A stretch of DNA of 64,000 nucleotides from CBDCHC01 sp965217075. Lineage in GTDB: Bacteria; Pseudomonadota; Gammaproteobacteria; PS1; Pseudothioglobaceae. The DNA lies in assembly GCA_965217075.1 (NCBI GenBank), contig CBDCHC010000016.1:62001-126000 (forward strand), written 5' to 3'. The position numbers and the translations under genes were made by a program. The notes under the pieces were generated by a model that was not told the origin of the DNA, did not search any database, and was given only the letters and a program-made list of their open reading frames with translations. Positions 25,351 through 34,543 of this stretch are shown here, piece after piece. How positions within the stretch are numbered: the stretch's first letter is position 1; the number at the start of each line of letters is the position of its first letter.

Positions 25351-26004
25351 ATGTTAAGAAAGCCAAAGCCGTATGAGACGGTATTATATTCACAGATAGA
25401 TTCACTTGAATCACATGCTATTCGTTTTATTGTTGCTACTAAAGATTTAGATTGCAAGGTATTAAATATAGATTACCATCAAATGCCTGAGGAATTGATT
25501 GCTTATAATCCTACGCAAACTATGCCTACTTTATTTGATAGAAATTTAATTATTTACGATATGGTAGTGATTATGGAGTATTTAGATGAAAGATTTCCTT
25601 TTCCACAAATATTACCATTAGATCCAATTGAAAAAGTAGAAAAAAGAATTTTTATTTATCGTTTTACCCGCGCTAAAAATAACTGGTATCAATTGACGTA
25701 TGATATATTAAATAAAAAAACTAAACCAGCTAAAGTTAAAGAAGCTCGAACACTACTAGTTAATAATTTAATAGAGCTAATTCCATTGTTTGAATATATG
25801 CCTTATTTTAAAAGCGAAACTTTAGGTGCAGTAGATATTTGTATTGCACCAGTTTTATGGCGTCTTAAATCGATGAATATTGATTTAGGTAAAAATTCTA
25901 ATATAATTTATAATTATTGTGACCGTGTGTTTGCTGATGAGAGTTTTCAAAATAGCTTAACTGATAGTGAAAAAGAATTAAAAACTATAACTATTACACT
26001 TTAG
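25351..26004 (+). CDS. sspA: Stringent starvation protein A
   Basis: An RNA-polymerase-associated GST-fold protein (217 aa). SQIDSLESHAIRFIVATKDL and NPTQTMPTLFDRNLIIYD form the N-terminal thioredoxin-like domain without a catalytic cysteine; a helical C-terminal domain follows. The petABC-sspA order is common in gammaproteobacteria and supports the call. sspB is not adjacent. The gene's end overlaps the convergent dcd. Confidence 0.92.
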   Translation: MLRKPKPYETVLYSQIDSLESHAIRFIVATKDLDCKVLNIDYHQMPEELIAYNPTQTMPTLFDRNLIIYDMVVIMEYLDERFPFPQILPLDPIEKVEKRIFIYRFTRAKNNWYQLTYDILNKKTKPAKVKEARTLLVNNLIELIPLFEYMPYFKSETLGAVDICIAPVLWRLKSMNIDLGKNSNIIYNYCDRVFADESFQNSLTDSEKELKTITITL

Positions 26005-26560
26005 CTACTGTGACTCCAGTTTGTCCTTGATATTTACCATTTCTATCTTTATAAGATGACTGGCAGTTATTATCTGCCTCTATAAATAACATTTGCGCTA
26101 CTCCTTCATGGGCGTAAATTTTAGCAGGAAGGGGTGTAGTATTGGAAAACTCTAATGTTACCTGTCCCTCCCATTCTGGTTCAAGTGGAGTAACATTAAC
26201 AATAATACCACATCGAGCATAAGTTGATTTGCCTAAACAGATGACAAGAGTTGAGCGTGGAATTTTGAAATATTCTATAGTACTTGCTAAAGCAAAAGAA
26301 TTAGGAGGAATAATACACTCTTTGCCTTTAAATTCTACAAAATTATTTTTATTAAAATTTTTAGGATCAACTATGCTATTGTTAATATTGGTAAAAATTT
26401 TAAATTCATCATTACAGCGTACATCATAGCCATAACTTGAAGTACCATATGAAATAATTTTTTTATTGTTAACTATATTAATTTGTTTAGCATTAAATGG
26501 ATTGATCATATCAAACTCTAGCGCCATCTTTCTAATCCAGTTGTCTTCTTTTATACTCAT
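25994..26560 (-). CDS. dcd: dCTP deaminase
   Basis: Converts dCTP to dUTP, the main route to dTTP in many gammaproteobacteria. YGTSSYGYDVRC, PNSFALASTIEYF with the catalytic Glu region, and PLEPEWEGQVTLEFSN are diagnostic. 188 aa from ATG 26560 (MSIKEDNWIRKMA), preferred over an upstream TTG-like extension. It overlaps mraY by 4 bases and converges with sspA by 11. Confidence 0.94.
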   Translation of the reverse strand: MSIKEDNWIRKMALEFDMINPFNAKQINIVNNKKIISYGTSSYGYDVRCNDEFKIFTNINNSIVDPKNFNKNNFVEFKGKECIIPPNSFALASTIEYFKIPRSTLVICLGKSTYARCGIIVNVTPLEPEWEGQVTLEFSNTTPLPAKIYAHEGVAQMLFIEADNNCQSSYKDRNGKYQGQTGVTVAKV

Positions 26561-27633
26561 CTTATTTTTATACTTGTTAGTGCTATTAAAACAAAAATCA
26601 ATGTTATAAGCCAAAAACGCACAATTATTTTTGGTTCAGAGATGCCTTTTTTTTCAAAATGATGGTGGATTGGTGCCATTAAAAATATTCTTTTTTTAGT
26701 TTGCTTATAATATAATACTTGTATAATAACTGAAAGCGCTTCAATTACAAAAATCATGCTCATTATTAAAAAAACCAATTCTTGGCGTAATATAATTGCA
26801 ATTATTGCTAAAATAGCTCCTAAGCTAAGAGAGCCAGTATCACCCATAAATACATCTGATGGGTAAGCGTTAAACCATAAAAAACCCAAACCACTGCCAA
26901 TTAAGGCACCACATATTATAAGTATTTCACTAGTGTATCTGGTATAAGGCATATTAAGATAATTAGCAAAATTATAATTACTACTAATATACGCAAATAC
27001 AGCAAATCCGGCAGCAATTAGTATTACAGGCATAATTGCCAAGCCGTCTAAGCCATCAGTTAAATTAACAGCATTTGATGAGCCAACAATAGTAAAAATA
27101 GATATAACCGTAAAATAAAATATAGTACTTTCTAAATAAAAATTCTTAACAAATGGTATTGATAGTGAGATATCAATACCACTTATTATTAATAAATAAA
27201 CTATAAATACACTTATTATTAATTGCATTAATATTTTATATTTAGCAGACAAACCAGAGCTATTTTTTTTAGTAATTTTTAACAAATCATCTATAAATCC
27301 AATAAATGCAAATAATATAATACTAAGCAATATAATCCATAAATATTTATTTGATAGATCTCCCCATAATAGCACAGCAATGATAAACGATATAATTATA
27401 AGTATGCCACCCATAGTAGGTGTACCAGCTTTTTTAAGATGGCTTTTTGGTCCATCAGTTCTAATAATTTGTTTAATTTGTAACTTAGATAAAAACTTAA
27501 TAAATATTTTACCAAAAAATAAAAATATCAATAAAGATGTAAGTAATGCTAAAGCAAAACGCATAGACAGATAGTTAATAACAGCAAAACCACTATCAAT
27601 TTTTGTTAAAAATGTTAATATTTCTAAAAACAT
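26557..27633 (-). CDS. mraY: Phospho-N-acetylmuramoyl-pentapeptide transferase
   Basis: A 358-aa enzyme with about ten membrane helices that makes lipid I from UDP-MurNAc-pentapeptide and undecaprenyl phosphate. GPKSHLKKAGTPTMGG, GFIDDLLK (catalytic DD), NLTDGLDGLA and PIHHHFEKKG are all present. It is outside a mur/fts cluster here, between dcd and a PPIase gene, so the dcw cluster is probably split in this genome. Confidence 0.96.
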   Translation of the reverse strand: MFLEILTFLTKIDSGFAVINYLSMRFALALLTSLLIFLFFGKIFIKFLSKLQIKQIIRTDGPKSHLKKAGTPTMGGILIIISFIIAVLLWGDLSNKYLWIILLSIILFAFIGFIDDLLKITKKNSSGLSAKYKILMQLIISVFIVYLLIISGIDISLSIPFVKNFYLESTIFYFTVISIFTIVGSSNAVNLTDGLDGLAIMPVILIAAGFAVFAYISSNYNFANYLNMPYTRYTSEILIICGALIGSGLGFLWFNAYPSDVFMGDTGSLSLGAILAIIAIILRQELVFLIMSMIFVIEALSVIIQVLYYKQTKKRIFLMAPIHHHFEKKGISEPKIIVRFWLITLIFVLIALTSIKIR

Positions 27634-28607
27634 TAATTAATTTTATTTAGTGTTATAGTAAAAATAAAAATTGCGTCTTTATTAATAGCCGTAATTTTTT
27701 TATTTTTATATAAAGTTTGGTAAGAAACTATTATTTTTTTACTTTCTCCTTGACGCATGTTAAGTACAGTGGTATCTAAAATCGGTAGCAATCTATTTAC
27801 TCCAACGGCTAAACTAATAGTTGATTTTTTTTTAATAATTTTATTATCAGACAAAGATATACTTAAGTCAATATTTACTAAATCTCCTTTTTTTGGTTTA
27901 TTGTTATTAGTATTTTTTATAGAATAAACATAATAATTATTAATCTTTTTTGCTGTAGGATATTTTTTATTAATAAAATTTATTAATTTTTGCATAAGTT
28001 GTTGCTTTTTATTTTGATTAATTATTTTATATCGTTGTAATTGTTGTTGAAAAGCTTGTTCGTCAGTTTGAAAATTTTTAGCATCATTTCCTATTCGTTT
28101 TATAATAATGTTATTAATAATATCGTCTTTTTTAATTTTATTTACTACCGACATACCGCTTATTACGTAACCAAATACAGTATGTTTGCCATCAAGCCAA
28201 GGAGTTTTTGTATGAGTAATAAAAAATTGTGAACCGTTAGTATTTGGTCCTGAATTTGCCATAGATAATGTACCTGGCTTATCATGTTTTAAAGTAGTTA
28301 TTTCATCAATAAATTTATAACCAGGACCGCCAGTGCCATTTCCTTTTGGATCGCCACCTTGAATCATAAAATTATTGATAACACGATGAAATTTAAGACC
28401 ATTATAGAATAGTTTATTATTAGTATTATTTTTTTTGGTACCAGTTGCTAAGGCTATAAAATTAATTACTGTTAGTGGGGTTTTTTTATAAGTAAATTTT
28501 ATCAAAATATCACCCTTATTAGTATTAATATTAGCATACAAGCCATCTTGAAGTGCTAATGAATTGGCTGAAAAAATAATAGTAAAAATAAAAATAATAA
28601 AAGACAT
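27633..28607 (-). CDS. Secreted cyclophilin with C-terminal FKBP-like domain (dual PPIase)
   Basis: The protein (324 aa) has a signal peptide, a complete cyclophilin domain (about residues 22-170: FHRVINNFMIQGGDPKGNGTGGPGY, MANSGPNTNGSQFFIT, HTVFG), a helical linker with coiled-coil character (EQAFQQQLQRYK), and a C-terminal domain (about 225-324) that follows the FKBP outline: KKGDLVNIDLSISL, AVGVNRLLPILDTTVLNMRQGES, INKDAIFIFTITL. Several FKBP active-site aromatics are missing, so that domain may only bind. Probable role: periplasmic folding of secreted proteins. Fused cyclophilin-FKBP proteins are known but rare. Confidence 0.8.
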   Translation of the reverse strand: MSFIIFIFTIIFSANSLALQDGLYANINTNKGDILIKFTYKKTPLTVINFIALATGTKKNNTNNKLFYNGLKFHRVINNFMIQGGDPKGNGTGGPGYKFIDEITTLKHDKPGTLSMANSGPNTNGSQFFITHTKTPWLDGKHTVFGYVISGMSVVNKIKKDDIINNIIIKRIGNDAKNFQTDEQAFQQQLQRYKIINQNKKQQLMQKLINFINKKYPTAKKINNYYVYSIKNTNNNKPKKGDLVNIDLSISLSDNKIIKKKSTISLAVGVNRLLPILDTTVLNMRQGESKKIIVSYQTLYKNKKITAINKDAIFIFTITLNKIN

Positions 28608-28676
28608 AAGGACTATATAATAAAAATCAAATTATGATACAGTATAATTAAAGTTTATTTTAATAAAATTAAGTTT

Positions 28677-29165
28677 ATGAAAGCAGTTGTTAGTGTAGTT
28701 ATGGGTTCAAAATCTGATTGGAATACTATGAAAAATACCACCCATATTTTAGCAAAATTTAATATTAATTATGAGGTAGAAATAGTTTCTGCTCATCGTA
28801 CTCCAGATAAAATGTTTTCTTATGCTAAAGAGATAGAAAAAAGAGGAATTAAAGTTATTATTGCAGGCGCTGGTGGCGCTGCTCATTTGCCTGGAATGAT
28901 TGCTGCTATTACAACTTTACCAGTTTTAGGGGTTCCTATTTGTTCTAAAGCTTTAAATGGTAAAGATTCACTACTTTCAATAGTACAAATGCCTAAAGGA
29001 GTAGCAGTTGGCACATTAGCTATTGGCGATAGTGGCGCCATCAATGCTGGTATTTTAGCGGCGCAAATACTTGCCTTGATGGATAAAAATATTAAATTAA
29101 AATTATTAGATTTTAGAAAAAAACAAACGGAAGAAGTATTAAAGCATTCAAACCCAGAAGAATGA
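28677..29165 (+). CDS. purE: N5-carboxyaminoimidazole ribonucleotide mutase
   Basis: A 162-aa class I PurE, acting after PurK in purine synthesis. MGSKSDWNTM, SAHRTPDKMF and GAGGAAHLPGM are the family motifs; the catalytic His is in SAHRT. The start has a TATAAT-like box about 35 bases upstream. It overlaps purK by 4 bases. Confidence 0.96.
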   Translation: MKAVVSVVMGSKSDWNTMKNTTHILAKFNINYEVEIVSAHRTPDKMFSYAKEIEKRGIKVIIAGAGGAAHLPGMIAAITTLPVLGVPICSKALNGKDSLLSIVQMPKGVAVGTLAIGDSGAINAGILAAQILALMDKNIKLKLLDFRKKQTEEVLKHSNPEE

Positions 29166-30214
29166 ATATTGGCATAATAGGTGATGGACAATTAGGAAGA
29201 ATGCTTGCTCTTAGTGGAATTTCATATGGTTTTAATTTTGCTTTTTTAGGTAGTTATAATTCACCAGCTGCAGCTGTTGGTAAAATTTTTACTAATATAA
29301 CTGAATTAGAAAATTTTGCTGATGTAATTACATTTGAAAGTGAAAATACCAATTTTAATTTATTGCAAAATATTAGTAAACCAATTTTCCCTGATATAAA
29401 TGCATTATATTTAACTCAACATAGGGTTAGAGAAAAAGAATTATTTAACAAATTATCTATTACATGCGCTAAATATAAATTAGTTGATAATATTAATAAC
29501 TTAAAAGATGCAATTAAAGAAATTGGTTTACCGTGTATTATTAAAACTACAACTAATGGTTATGATGGTAAAGGACAGTTTATCATTAGAGATAATGAGC
29601 AAATCAAAACAGCAATATTATTATATGCACAAACAAGTGAGATAATTGTTGAAGAAATTATTAACTTTGACTATGAAATTTCAATTATTGCTGTTAGAGC
29701 AAACAATGATACTAAATACTACCAAATAACAAAAAATACTCATAAAAGCAGTATATTACAATTTAGCGAGTTTATTAATATTAATCCTAATTTAATAAAA
29801 AAAGCTAAAAAATATATTAATTTAGTATTAAATTATTTTAATTATAAAGGGGTATTGACTATTGAATTTTTTGTAGTAGGAGATAAGTTAATAGCTAATG
29901 AAATAGCACCAAGAGTTCATAATTCTGGACATTGGAGTATAGATGGAGCTAAAACCTCACAATTTGCTAATCATATTAGAGCTATTGCTAATATGCCTCT
30001 TGGCAGTACTGATGCAATTTATAAACATTGTAAGATGGTAAATTTAATTGGTAATGATATTGATATTACAAAAATCTTAAAGATAAATAATGCTTATCTA
30101 CATTTATATGCTAAAGATAGTCGTCCTCAACGTAAAATTGGCCATATTAATATTTGCGACAATGATGCTGTTAAAATAGAAAAAAGCATAAAAACTATTA
30201 ACGCAGTTATCTAA
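29162..30214 (+). CDS. purK: N5-carboxyaminoimidazole ribonucleotide synthase
   Basis: A 350-aa ATP-grasp enzyme carboxylating AIR with bicarbonate. GDGQLGRMLA, the TTTNGYDGKGQF ATP-grasp loop, and EIAPRVHNSGHWSIDGA with the conserved NSGH. The order purE-purK with overlap is standard. Confidence 0.95.
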   Translation: MNIGIIGDGQLGRMLALSGISYGFNFAFLGSYNSPAAAVGKIFTNITELENFADVITFESENTNFNLLQNISKPIFPDINALYLTQHRVREKELFNKLSITCAKYKLVDNINNLKDAIKEIGLPCIIKTTTNGYDGKGQFIIRDNEQIKTAILLYAQTSEIIVEEIINFDYEISIIAVRANNDTKYYQITKNTHKSSILQFSEFININPNLIKKAKKYINLVLNYFNYKGVLTIEFFVVGDKLIANEIAPRVHNSGHWSIDGAKTSQFANHIRAIANMPLGSTDAIYKHCKMVNLIGNDIDITKILKINNAYLHLYAKDSRPQRKIGHINICDNDAVKIEKSIKTINAVI

Positions 30215-30242
30215 ATGTTAAATATAGTGTTATAATAAGCAT

Positions 30243-30644
30243 ATGATAAATTTAGATTTTAGGAAAACAATAAATAAAGTAGGAGTAAATCTTATTGACG
30301 TTTTTCATGTAATTGGTTTATTTGTAATTGGGGCAACTGTAGTGTGGTCTGCTATTCATGAATATTTCATTATTATGAATAATGATGTGGGCTTTGCTAG
30401 CTTAAAAAATATTTTATTATTATTTATTTATTTAGAGTTAGGTGCAATGGTTGGTATATTTTTTAAAACTAATAAACTACCAGTATTGTTTTTAATATTT
30501 ATTGCAATTACTGCTATTACTCGTTTTATGGTAATTGACATGAAAGAATTAATATTAGATGATAAATTTAAATTACTTATATTAGTAGCATCTATTTTAA
30601 TTTTAGTATTATCAGCTTTAATATTAAAATTTGCAGAAAAATAA
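30243..30644 (+). CDS. PsiE-family membrane protein
   Basis: A 133-aa protein with four membrane helices. DVFHVIGLFVIGATVVWSAIHEY, LLLFIYLELGAMVG and ITAITRFMVID follow the PsiE (phosphate-starvation-inducible) family pattern. Function of the family is not established; no Pho box was recognised upstream. It stands between purK and ftsB in the same direction. Confidence 0.65.
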   Translation: MINLDFRKTINKVGVNLIDVFHVIGLFVIGATVVWSAIHEYFIIMNNDVGFASLKNILLLFIYLELGAMVGIFFKTNKLPVLFLIFIAITAITRFMVIDMKELILDDKFKLLILVASILILVLSALILKFAEK

Positions 30645-30699
30645 TTAATATAGTAGTAAAATACAGTATAATTTTAGTTTTTAATTTAAGGAAATAAGT

Positions 30700-30924
30700 A
30701 TGGATAATAGTACTATATCTGGACATATAAAATTAATTGGCGTTTTAGTGGTTAGTTTAGTTTTGCCATTGGCAGTAATATTATTGGCATACTTAGGAAT
30801 TATTTCTGGTATTGGTGATATTATTGTTGCATTAGCAGTAATACTTTCCATTATTTATATTGTTGGTGGCACTATTTGGAGTTTTTCACAAGATAAAGAA
30901 GATGGTAAATTATTCAATAATTAA
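30700..30924 (+). CDS. Small hypothetical membrane protein
   Basis: A 74-aa protein with two hydrophobic helices (about 11-36 and 40-62) and an acidic C-terminal tail (SQDKEDGKLFNN). It has a good ribosome site (AAGGAAATA) before ATG 30700 and sits just before ftsB. Not recognised. Confidence 0.6.
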   Translation: MDNSTISGHIKLIGVLVVSLVLPLAVILLAYLGIISGIGDIIVALAVILSIIYIVGGTIWSFSQDKEDGKLFNN

Positions 30925-30927
30925 TCA

Positions 30928-31203
30928 TTGAAATTAAAAAAATACTTACCAACTTTAATTCTTAGTCTTATATTTTTTTTTTTATGGCAACAAACTTTTG
31001 TTGTTAACAATTTAAGAGAGATACTGCACAATAATAATAAAATTTATCAAGACTATAAGCGTAAAAATATACGCTTATTATTGCAGCAAATAATAATTAA
31101 AGAAAAGTTAAAACAAACAACTAATGATATAATAATAGAGTCTATTGCAAGATATAGGTTTGGTTTTGTACAGTCTGGAGAAAAATATTATAAATTCAAA
31201 TAA
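30928..31203 (+). CDS. ftsB: Cell division protein FtsB
   Basis: A 91-aa bitopic protein: short cytoplasmic start, one helix (TLILSLIFFFLWQQTFVV), then a heptad-rich coiled coil and ARYRFGFVQSGEKYYKF, the conserved FtsB end (ARxxLGmv..gE.fy). It bridges FtsL and FtsQ at the septum. The start is TTG at 30928, 4 bases after the upstream stop. ftsB-ispD adjacency is classical and supports the call. Confidence 0.9.
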   Translation: MKLKKYLPTLILSLIFFFLWQQTFVVNNLREILHNNNKIYQDYKRKNIRLLLQQIIIKEKLKQTTNDIIIESIARYRFGFVQSGEKYYKFK

Positions 31204-31882
31204 TAACTGCCATATTATTATTCCTGCAAGCGGCATTGGTACCAGATTTGATGCTAACATCCCTAAACAATATTTTACTTTGGCTAATGGTGCTAGTATT
31301 TTAGACATTATTATAGAAAAATTATTAGCAAGTAATATTTTTTTAAATTTTATTATTGTAATCAATGCAAATGATAATTATTTTATTAATTCTAAATTTT
31401 ATCAGCATCCGCAAATAACAACTATAATAGGCGATAAAGAAAGATTTTTATCAGTTAAAAAAGGGATTGATTATCTATCAACTATTATAGATAAAAATGA
31501 TTTTATAGCTGTGCATGATGCAGTAAGACCTTTAGTTGATATTGATGATATTAATAATTTATTAAATGTTATTAAAAATCATGAAGTAGGTGGTTTATTG
31601 GCTATTAAGGCAGAAAATACTATAAAATTTAAAAACAATAAAACAATTACAACTCTTGATAGAAATAAAATATATCAAGCGCAAACACCACAAATATATA
31701 GGGCAAATATTTTAATAACAGCAATCAATAATATAGTTAATAATAATTTATCAGTAACAGATGAAGCGCAGGCAGTAGAGTTATTGGGTTTTAATAGTGT
31801 AATAGTAGCAGGTAAAAAAAATAATATTAAAATTACCACTAAAGATGATTTAAAATTAGCTAATTTTTATTTAAATTTATAA
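31145..31882 (+). CDS. ispD: 2-C-methyl-D-erythritol 4-phosphate cytidylyltransferase
   Basis: The third step of the MEP isoprenoid pathway. HIIIPASGIGTRFDANIPKQYFTL is the nucleotide-binding loop and HDAVRPLVD the active-site segment. The start is uncertain: the frame opens in the end of ftsB with only non-ATG starts (TTG 31145, 31160, 31166). Any of these gives a family-sized protein (239-245 aa). ispF is not adjacent. Confidence 0.92.
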   Translation: MQDIGLVLYSLEKNIINSNNNCHIIIPASGIGTRFDANIPKQYFTLANGASILDIIIEKLLASNIFLNFIIVINANDNYFINSKFYQHPQITTIIGDKERFLSVKKGIDYLSTIIDKNDFIAVHDAVRPLVDIDDINNLLNVIKNHEVGGLLAIKAENTIKFKNNKTITTLDRNKIYQAQTPQIYRANILITAINNIVNNNLSVTDEAQAVELLGFNSVIVAGKKNNIKITTKDDLKLANFYLNL

Positions 31883-31886
31883 TAAT

Positions 31887-33590
31887 ATGCCGCTATCGAT
31901 TTTTATTAAACGCTTATTTTATTATTTAAAAAAACATATTTTAGTGTTAATAGCTGCATCTATTTTTATGGTGTTTGCAACTACTTTTGAAGCGTTAATG
32001 CCAGAAGCTCTTGGCAGGGTCGTAGATAACTTATTTACCGATCTTGGCAAGGAAGATGCTTGGTATTATTCGTCTATGATTTTTATTGTTATTCTATTGA
32101 GTGCATTTTTTGCATTTATTGCGAGAACAACTAGTTCTTGGGTGACAAATAAAGTAATTATGTCAATTAGAGTTGATATGTTTTATGTTTTATTAAAACT
32201 ACCTAAAATATATTTTGATAGAAATAATAGCGGTAATATTATTTCTAAATTAACTTTTGATGTGGAACAAATAGCAGATGTATCTTCAACAATGTGGCTT
32301 AATTTTATTAAAGCTATATTTAGTGTTATTTTTTTAAGTATTTATTTATTATGGATTAATTGGCAGTTAAGCTTAAGTTTAGTAGTGATATTGCCTCTTA
32401 TTGCTTATATAATACATTTGTCAGGTAATAGCATTAAAAAGTCATCTACTATATTACAGCAGTCAATGGGAGATATAACGCATCATTTAAACGAACATAT
32501 TTTGTCTAATGTAGTAGTAAAAATTTATCAAACTTATAAATTTAGCTATAAAAAATTTAATAAATTTGTTGATACTATAAGGAATAGGCGCTTTAAAGTA
32601 GATTCAATTACTGCGCTTAATATATTTTTAGCGCAAACTTTGATAGGTATTTCTCTTGCATCTGTGGTGTATTTTTCCACTACATATTTTCATATGACAT
32701 CAGGTGAATTTATTTCATTTTTTTCTGCTATGGCAATGTTAGTTAGACCTACACATAATTTAGTTAATATTAATAAATCATTACAAAAAGCTTTAGCTTC
32801 TGGAGAAAGCGTGTTTGGGTTAATTGATTCTAAAGTAGAAAAGCTAAATTCTGGTATAGATTTAGCTATTAAAGGAGATATAGAATTTAAAAATGTTTAT
32901 TTTTCGTATGATGATAAATTAGTATTAGATAATGTAAGTTTTAATATTAATCACGGAGAAACTGTAGCATTAGTTGGCAGTACAGGTTCTGGCAAAAGTA
33001 CTATTGTACAATTAATAGCACATTTTTATAATGTTGATAAAGGTAGTATTTTAATAGATAATAATAATATCACCGATATTAATCTTAATATTTTAAGAAA
33101 AAATATAGCTTTTGTTGAGCAAAAAACTACTCTATTTTCTCGTAGTATTTATGATAATATTGTTTTAGGCGTTACTCTTGATAAGAAAAAAATTATACAA
33201 GCTATCAAAATAGCTAATGCTGAATTTATTTTTGATAGAGAAAATGGATTAAATAGTAGCGTTGGTAGTGCTGGAGTTGCTTTATCTGGAGGGCAGGCAC
33301 AACGTATATCTATTGCTAGAGCTATTGCTAAAGATGCGCAGATTTTAATTTTAGATGAAGCCACATCATCACTTGATAGTAAAACAGAGAGAGATATACA
33401 AGATGCAATTGAAAAATTACAACAAGACAAAACTACTATTATCATTGCCCATAGACTTAATACTATTTTAAATGCAGATAAAATAATAGTATTTAAAGAT
33501 GGAAAGATAGTAGAGAGTGGCACTCATAGTGAATTATTAGCCAATCATGCTGAATATTGTAAATTATATAATTATCAATTTAGGCACTGA
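31887..33590 (+). CDS. msbA: Lipid A/phospholipid flippase MsbA
   Basis: A 567-aa half-size ABC exporter with six membrane helices followed by the nucleotide-binding domain: Walker A VGSTGSGKS, signature LSGGQAQR, Walker B ILILDEATSS and the H-loop IIAHRL. It flips lipid A-core across the inner membrane; the window also holds lpxK and kdsB. Other lipid exporters share the fold, so the name rests on overall similarity and LPS genes nearby. The end overlaps a convergent gene by 11 bases. Confidence 0.85.
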   Translation: MPLSIFIKRLFYYLKKHILVLIAASIFMVFATTFEALMPEALGRVVDNLFTDLGKEDAWYYSSMIFIVILLSAFFAFIARTTSSWVTNKVIMSIRVDMFYVLLKLPKIYFDRNNSGNIISKLTFDVEQIADVSSTMWLNFIKAIFSVIFLSIYLLWINWQLSLSLVVILPLIAYIIHLSGNSIKKSSTILQQSMGDITHHLNEHILSNVVVKIYQTYKFSYKKFNKFVDTIRNRRFKVDSITALNIFLAQTLIGISLASVVYFSTTYFHMTSGEFISFFSAMAMLVRPTHNLVNINKSLQKALASGESVFGLIDSKVEKLNSGIDLAIKGDIEFKNVYFSYDDKLVLDNVSFNINHGETVALVGSTGSGKSTIVQLIAHFYNVDKGSILIDNNNITDINLNILRKNIAFVEQKTTLFSRSIYDNIVLGVTLDKKKIIQAIKIANAEFIFDRENGLNSSVGSAGVALSGGQAQRISIARAIAKDAQILILDEATSSLDSKTERDIQDAIEKLQQDKTTIIIAHRLNTILNADKIIVFKDGKIVESGTHSELLANHAEYCKLYNYQFRH

Positions 33591-34524
33591 TATTTAATGG
33601 CTCATTAAAAGTTTGCAGATAAATATCTTTAATTGATGATAAACTAAAAGTATGATTTTGTGTACCATGATGAGTTATTTTTATACTAGCAATTAGGCTG
33701 GCTAAATTAGTTGTTTGTTGCCATGATAAATTATTAACAAGACCAAATAATATACCAGCTCTATAGCTATCTCCGCAACCAGTTGGATCTATAATATTTT
33801 TTACTGCCACTGCTTTTATTTTTATAGTTTTATCAGTCAAAATAAGCACTGATCCTTTTGCTCCTTTGGTAATAATAACTGCTGTTAATTGTTTGGCAAT
33901 TTTTTCAATTGATGTTTGAGTGATTTTAACTAACATTTCTGCTTCATAGTCATTTAATATTAGCCAAGTTGCTTGTTGAATAAATAATAATAACTCTTTT
34001 TTATTAAACATAGTTATACCTTGCCCAGGATCAAAAATAAAAGGGACGTTATTGTTATATAAATCTTTAGCATGTTCTAACATGCCGATTTTGCCATCAG
34101 GCGCAATAATGGCTATATCAGCTGTTATATTAGTTATAGTATTTTTTTCTGCATAATTCATAGCACCTGGGTGAAATGCTGTTATTTGATTATTGTCTAT
34201 ATCAGTAGTAATAAATGCCTGACCAGTATAACTATTACTTATTGTTTTAATATATTTAGTATTAATATTATACTTTTTTAACCATATATTATAATTAGTA
34301 AAATCATCACCAACTGTAGCCACTGGTAGTACATTTGCTGATAGAAGATTAAGATTATAAGTTATATTGCCAGCACAACCACCATATTCTTTGCGCATTG
34401 TTGGTACTAAAAAAGATATGTTTAACATATGTATTTTATCTTGAATAATATGATGTTTAAATTTATCATTAAAATTCATTATAGTGTCATAGGCATAAGA
34501 GCCACATACTAATATTTTCTTCAT
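33580..34524 (-). CDS. PfkB-family sugar/nucleoside kinase, probable adenosine kinase
   Basis: A 314-aa ribokinase-fold kinase: the N-terminal GSYAYDTIMNF, the substrate segment EYGGCAGNITYNLNLL, and the ATP/anion-hole signature DPTGCGDSYRAGIL with the catalytic Asp. The N-terminal pattern resembles bacterial adenosine kinases of this family. That role would fit AhcY in this window, whose reaction releases adenosine. Ribokinase or fructokinase activity cannot be excluded. Confidence 0.72.
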   Translation of the reverse strand: MKKILVCGSYAYDTIMNFNDKFKHHIIQDKIHMLNISFLVPTMRKEYGGCAGNITYNLNLLSANVLPVATVGDDFTNYNIWLKKYNINTKYIKTISNSYTGQAFITTDIDNNQITAFHPGAMNYAEKNTITNITADIAIIAPDGKIGMLEHAKDLYNNNVPFIFDPGQGITMFNKKELLLFIQQATWLILNDYEAEMLVKITQTSIEKIAKQLTAVIITKGAKGSVLILTDKTIKIKAVAVKNIIDPTGCGDSYRAGILFGLVNNLSWQQTTNLASLIASIKITHHGTQNHTFSLSSIKDIYLQTFNEPLNISA

Positions 34525-34543
34525 TATAGTTTATTATTAATTA

